Positions 60,438-64,000 of a stretch of DNA of 64,000 bases are shown here, in pieces. The first letter of the stretch is position 1. Each line of letters opens with the position of its first letter. The position numbers and the translations under genes were made by a program. The notes beneath the pieces are model-generated. The model had not been told where the DNA came from and did not search any database. It saw nothing but the letters and a program-made list of their open reading frames with translations. Origin of the DNA: JABWBH01 sp964526695 (GTDB taxonomy: Bacteria; Planctomycetota; Phycisphaerae; UBA1845); the NCBI GenBank assembly GCA_964526695.1, contig CAZGJA010000121.1, positions 9,491-73,490 on the forward strand, read 5' to 3'.

Positions 60438-62483
60438 ATGACGAAAGACAACGGATCGCCGGCAAAACCACCCGAAGGGAAGAACCCGGAGCGCCCGGGC
60501 GCGCCGGGGTTTCGCCCGTCGCGCAACCTGATCAGTTGGCTGGTGCTGATGGGCACGGCGATGGTGCTGCTGATCTTCCTTCAGCAGAGTTCGCAGTCGT
60601 CCAAGCCGGTGCCGATCAGCGAGTTTCTCAAGTACGTCGAGGATCAGCAGGTCACCGCGCTGGTGATCCGCTCGACCGAAGGAAAGCTGGAAGGCGAGCG
60701 CAAGCCGAACGCGACGGACCCGCCCGGGGTTCGCGCCGTGTACTTCACCGTGGCCTATCCTTCGGCGGCGATCGACCATGCGTTCATCCAGCAGATGCGC
60801 GAGAAGCTGCCGGACGCCAAGATCGAGGAAAAGCAGCAGAGCCTGTACCTGCCGATCCTGATGAGCTTCCTGCCGTGGCTGCTGGTGTTCGGGTTCATCT
60901 GGTTTTTCATCTTCCGGCAGATTCGCAACGTCAGCGGCGGCGCGGGCATGTTGGGAAGCTTCGGGCGATCGCGCCATCGCGTCACCACGAAGGAGCACAC
61001 CAACATCACGTTCGCCGACGTGGCGGGCATCGAGGAAGCCAAGGACGAGGTGCTCGAGATCGTCGAGTTCCTGCGGTCGCCGAAGAAGTTCTCGCGCCTC
61101 GGCGGGCGCATTCCGCGCGGCGTGCTGCTGATCGGCGAGCCGGGCTGCGGAAAGACGCTGCTGGCGAAGGCGATTGCCGGCGAGGCCGATGTGCCGTTCT
61201 TCTCCATCAGCGGCTCGGACTTTGTGGAGATGTTCGTGGGCGTGGGCGCGTCGCGCGTGCGCGACCTGTTCAAGCAGGCCAAGGACAGCTCGCCGTGCAT
61301 CATCTTTCTGGATGAGATCGACGCGGTCGGGCGGCGTCGCGGCACGGGCTTCGGCGGCGGCGGGCATGACGAACGCGAGCAGACGCTGAACGCCATCCTC
61401 GTCGAGATGGACGGCTTCGACACCAACGATCAGGTGATCGTCATCGCCGCCACCAACCGGGCCGACGTGCTGGATCCGGCGCTCATCCGCCCCGGTCGCT
61501 TCGACCGGCAGGTGTACGTCCCGCTGCCGGACATGAAGGGTCGCTACGAGATTCTGAAGGTCCACACGCGCAAGGTGAAGCTGGGGCCGAACGTGGACCT
61601 GAAGCGGATCAGCCGCGGCACGCCCGGCTTTTCCGGCGCGGAGCTGGCGGCGCTGGTCAACGAATCCGCGATCATCGCGGCGATGGCCGACAAGGACTAC
61701 ATCGAGCACGAGGATCTTGAAGAGGCCCGCGACAAGGTCCGCTGGGGGCGCTCCAAGCGCAGCCGCATCATCGACGAATCGGAAAAGAAGGCCACGGCGT
61801 TCCACGAGGCGGGTCACGCGCTGGTGCAGGCGCTGGAGAAGCACGCCGACCCGCTGCACAAGGTCAGCATCGTCCCGCGCGGTCCCTACGGCGGCGCGAC
61901 GTTTTCCCTTCCGGAGCGCGATCGCACGTCCTACGGGCTTCGATACCTCCAGGCACAGCTTCGCATCTGCTGCGCCGGGCGCATCGCCGAGGAGAAATTC
62001 TCCGGCGACGTCAACAGCGGCGCGGTCAGCGATATCCGGCAGGCCACGGCGCTGGCGCGCAAGATGATCACCGAGTGGGGCATGAGCGCGCGGGTCGGGT
62101 TCGTGGCGTACGGAGAGGAATCCCGCTCGCCGTTTTTCGACTGGCCCGGTGGGAAGGATTATTCCGACGAGACGGCGCAGGCGATTGATGAAGAGGTGCG
62201 CAAACTGATCGACGCCGCTTATGAGGAAACCGGGCGCATTCTCGATGAGAACCGCGACCGGCTCCGCAACATCGCCGATGCGCTGCTGAAATATGAAACG
62301 CTCACGGGCGATGAAGTCCACGCCATCCTCCGCGGGGAGGTGCTGGATCGCTCGACCGTGGCCGACCTGCTCGACGATGACGACGCTCTGCCCGCGCCGG
62401 TCGGCGTCGCGCGACCGGTCAAGGCCGAGCCGAAGCCCGATCCCGGCTTCGGCGGCGGACCGCTGCCGCAGCCGAGTTCGTGA
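60438..62483 (+). CDS. ftsH: ATP-dependent zinc metalloprotease FtsH
   Basis: Membrane-bound AAA+ protease of 681 residues. A TM helix (NLISWLVLMGTAMVLLIFLQ) leads to a periplasmic domain and a second helix (MSFLPWLLVFGFIWFFIF). The AAA module has Walker A GEPGCGKT near residue 234, the pore motif FVEMFVGVGASRVRDLF, Walker B IIFLDEIDAVGR and SRH RPGRFDRQV. The protease has the zinc site HEAGHAL near residue 455 and the downstream Asp. ATG 60438 is preferred over a TTG at 60432. A Pro/Asp-rich tail follows. Confidence 0.95.
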   Translation: MTKDNGSPAKPPEGKNPERPGAPGFRPSRNLISWLVLMGTAMVLLIFLQQSSQSSKPVPISEFLKYVEDQQVTALVIRSTEGKLEGERKPNATDPPGVRAVYFTVAYPSAAIDHAFIQQMREKLPDAKIEEKQQSLYLPILMSFLPWLLVFGFIWFFIFRQIRNVSGGAGMLGSFGRSRHRVTTKEHTNITFADVAGIEEAKDEVLEIVEFLRSPKKFSRLGGRIPRGVLLIGEPGCGKTLLAKAIAGEADVPFFSISGSDFVEMFVGVGASRVRDLFKQAKDSSPCIIFLDEIDAVGRRRGTGFGGGGHDEREQTLNAILVEMDGFDTNDQVIVIAATNRADVLDPALIRPGRFDRQVYVPLPDMKGRYEILKVHTRKVKLGPNVDLKRISRGTPGFSGAELAALVNESAIIAAMADKDYIEHEDLEEARDKVRWGRSKRSRIIDESEKKATAFHEAGHALVQALEKHADPLHKVSIVPRGPYGGATFSLPERDRTSYGLRYLQAQLRICCAGRIAEEKFSGDVNSGAVSDIRQATALARKMITEWGMSARVGFVAYGEESRSPFFDWPGGKDYSDETAQAIDEEVRKLIDAAYEETGRILDENRDRLRNIADALLKYETLTGDEVHAILRGEVLDRSTVADLLDDDDALPAPVGVARPVKAEPKPDPGFGGGPLPQPSS

Positions 62484-62525
62484 GGCCGTCGGCATCAATG
62501 TGTGAACGGAAGGCGAGCCGTCGTT

Positions 62526-63701
62526 TCACGCCCGGTAGATGATGGACGCACCGTCCTCCGCCGTGACGGGCGTGATCGAGAATGATCGTGCGAAGCGGCG
62601 GGTGCATTCGCTTCCCAGCGACGCTGTCAGCGCCGGGATGGAGGCGCGTTCCAGCAGTACGATGGCGCATCCGCCGAATCCCCCGCCGGTCATTCGCGCG
62701 CCGAGGACGCCGGGAGTCGCCCGCGCCGTCTCGACCACGGCGTCCAGCTCCTCGCATGACACCTCGAAGTCGTCGCACAACGACGCGTGCGAGGCGAACA
62801 TGGCCAGCCCGAATGCCGCTGCGACCCCGCGCTGAAGCGCCTCGCAGGCTTCAATCACGCGGCGGTTCTCGGTCACGACGTGCCGCGCGCGGCGGCGCTC
62901 CATGTCGCTGAGCCGGGCCTCGCAGCGCTCCAACGCAGCCTCGTCCACGTCGCGAAATGACCTGATATCCGGGTCCGCAGTCCGCAGCGCCGCAAGCGCC
63001 GACTCACACTCGCCGCGGCGGCGCGCGTACTGCCCGGCCGCAATGGAGTGCCGCACACCGGTATCCACGACGACGAACTGAGCATCCGCCAGTCTCAGCG
63101 GCACGTGGTGCAACGACAGATCGCGGCAGTCAATGCGCAGCGCGCAGCCCACCCGACCGCAGGCGCTGATCGTCTGGTCCATGATCCCGCAGGGCGAGCC
63201 GGCGTATTCGTTCTCCGCGCGGCGGCACGCGCTCGCCAGCTCCATCAGCGGCATCTCGGCGCCCGCCAGCGTCAGCATGGCGAGCCCGCACGCCACCTCC
63301 AGCGAGGCGGAACTGGCCAGCCCCGCTCCGAGGGGCACGTCGCCGACGATGAAGAGGTCCGCGTCGGGCACGGCCACGCCCTGCGAGCGAAGCACCTGGC
63401 GCACGCCGTACACGTAGCGCGCCCAATGCGGCAGGCTCAGCGGATCCGCCGGGTCCGGCGGCAACTCCACGCCGGCTCCGTAGGCGGCCGCGAACACGGA
63501 CATTCCGGGGGTTGAGCGCCGGCCCGCCGCGACGATCGTCTGAAACTGAATGGCCATCGGCAGCACGAAGCCGCCTGTGTAGTCGGTGTGATCGCCGATG
63601 AGATTGACGCGCCCCGGCGCGCGGACGGCCACGGTCGCCGCGCGGTGATGCAGGCGGCGAAATCCGTCCAGAGCATTAGTAACGAGCTGCGGGTCTGCCA
63701 T
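62526..63701 (-). CDS. galK: Galactokinase
   Basis: GHMP-family kinase that makes galactose-1-phosphate, 391 residues. The galactokinase signature is at residues 28-46 (APGRVNLIGDHTDYTGG), followed by the ATP loop PLGAGLASSASLEVA (GLxSSAS) and the C-terminal GARMTGGGFGGCAIVLL. The sugar-binding CGIMDQTIS is present. It is convergent with ftsH and has no other gal genes beside it. The second signature residue set (GRVNLIGDHTDY, with Asp for Glu) is a mild variant. Confidence 0.93.
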   Translation of the reverse strand: MADPQLVTNALDGFRRLHHRAATVAVRAPGRVNLIGDHTDYTGGFVLPMAIQFQTIVAAGRRSTPGMSVFAAAYGAGVELPPDPADPLSLPHWARYVYGVRQVLRSQGVAVPDADLFIVGDVPLGAGLASSASLEVACGLAMLTLAGAEMPLMELASACRRAENEYAGSPCGIMDQTISACGRVGCALRIDCRDLSLHHVPLRLADAQFVVVDTGVRHSIAAGQYARRRGECESALAALRTADPDIRSFRDVDEAALERCEARLSDMERRRARHVVTENRRVIEACEALQRGVAAAFGLAMFASHASLCDDFEVSCEELDAVVETARATPGVLGARMTGGGFGGCAIVLLERASIPALTASLGSECTRRFARSFSITPVTAEDGASIIYRA

Positions 63702-63871
63702 TATGAGCCAACCCCTTGTGGATTGCTGTCCGAGCGCGTCCCGCTCCCACGGAAAGAAATCGAGGGATCACTGAATCGCCGCTGCGAATCACCCTCCCCT
63801 GGCCCCTCCCTGGGAGGGAGGGGAGTGCATGCCCCCCCTTGAAGGGAGGGGAGTGCGTGACCCCATAAGCG
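63702..63871. other. Intergenic region with palindromes
   Basis: Upstream of galK. It contains the hairpin CCCCTCCCTGGGAGGGAGGGG and a partial repeat with GGGAGGGGAGTGC(A/G)TG twice (63818-63832 and 63843-63857). A 13-base palindrome CGTTAACTTAACG (63870-63882) overlaps the end of the next possible gene. Nothing else seen. Confidence 0.45.
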
Positions 63872-64000
63872 TTAACTTAACGACTGTCTTTTTCGTTTCC
63901 TCGGGGCGTCGCACAGGCCCCGTGCGATGGCTCTCCAGTTTTGCATCGTCTTTTGCAATCCGAAACGCGGCAGGATCGCTCCCGCGATTTCACGAACCAT
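63872..64000 (-). CDS. Possible C-terminal end of a gene entering from the right edge
   Basis: On the minus strand 42 codons are open to the right edge and end at a TAA read from 63872-63874. The peptide (MVREIAGAILPRFGLQKTMQ...DAPRKRKRQSLS) has a hydrophobic-basic pattern and a Lys/Arg-rich end, compatible with a protein C-terminus, but it matches no family I recognise. It starts with an ATG at 63998-64000, so it could also be a short gene of its own. Confidence 0.3.
   Translation of the reverse strand: MVREIAGAILPRFGLQKTMQNWRAIARGLCDAPRKRKRQSLS

Noticed and set aside
59583..62498. Minus-strand reading frame of 971 codons
   Set aside because: It is antisense to the lptE-like and ftsH genes, both of which are certain; the translation is a His/Arg/Asp-rich shadow.
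63870..63882. Palindrome CGTTAACTTAACG as an operator
   Set aside because: It overlaps the stop codon of a possible gene, is short, and there is no downstream promoter to regulate.

Overview
The window is high-GC bacterial DNA and very probably planctomycete, with Phycisphaerae-like gene content. The signs are a HYExAFE-family protein, an anti-sigma/pseudopilin fusion, a dockerin-type EF-hand tail, a Ser/Thr kinase fused to WD40 repeats, a sulfatase-superfamily enzyme, and several sigma factors each paired with a membrane or surface protein. Genes for an outer membrane (Kdo transferase, BamD-like, LptE-like) and for L,D-crosslinked peptidoglycan fit a Gram-negative envelope. Most of the window is core chromosome. 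There is no transposase, integrase, phage gene or CRISPR array.

Layout. 1-3.3 kb: rsmD (cut by the left edge), a YkgJ-like Cys-cluster protein, a HYExAFE protein and three small membrane-anchored proteins. 3.6-7.9 kb, minus strand: a winged-helix regulator with an AT-rich operator, an integral membrane protein, a YceI protein and a secreted nuclease/phosphatase with a lamin-tail domain. 8.4-18.8 kb: tsaB, thymidine kinase, an LRR protein, a DUF3352-like protein, an NAD-dependent epimerase, a beta-lactamase-family hydrolase and a NatAB-type ABC exporter. 18.8-30.3 kb: the kinase-WD40 protein, a MATE pump, a sigma factor with its anti-sigma/pseudopilin partner, an L,D-transpeptidase, a sigma-54 activator and tRNA-Ser(UGA). 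30.9-41.5 kb: alaS, hicAB, a sigma factor, a VWA protein, a sulfatase and hslV. 41.7-49.8 kb: a lipoprotein, then the minus-strand genes corC-ybeY-pgpH-phoH, cdsA and rsgA. 49.8-64 kb: a metalloprotease, waaA, a TMTC-like TPR protein, a DUF6263-like protein, a sigma/dockerin pair, bamD-lptE-ftsH and galK.

What is unusual is the non-coding DNA. Almost every spacer carries structured repeats from at least seven families. The clearest is a 167-bp element with about 11-bp terminal inverted repeats, present three times (14383, 16009, 24799) at the same length, which looks like a miniature inverted-repeat element. Others are heptanucleotide tandem arrays, a composite hairpin element bounded by GGTGGCA/TGCCACC, an 83-bp branched-hairpin element copied at 8.1 and 55.9 kb, 26-27-bp tandem hairpins, TTCA/TGAA-loop hairpins and a 145-bp tandem duplication.

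Several of these repeats enter coding sequence. alaS carries three in-frame insertions made of heptamer repeats, an internal segment of about 0.8 kb with different base composition, and five 22-bp repeats just before its start codon. The last codons and stop of one sigma factor are made of heptamers, and the lptE signal region is built from another dispersed repeat. All names rest on recognition of motifs and family features by eye; no database search was run.
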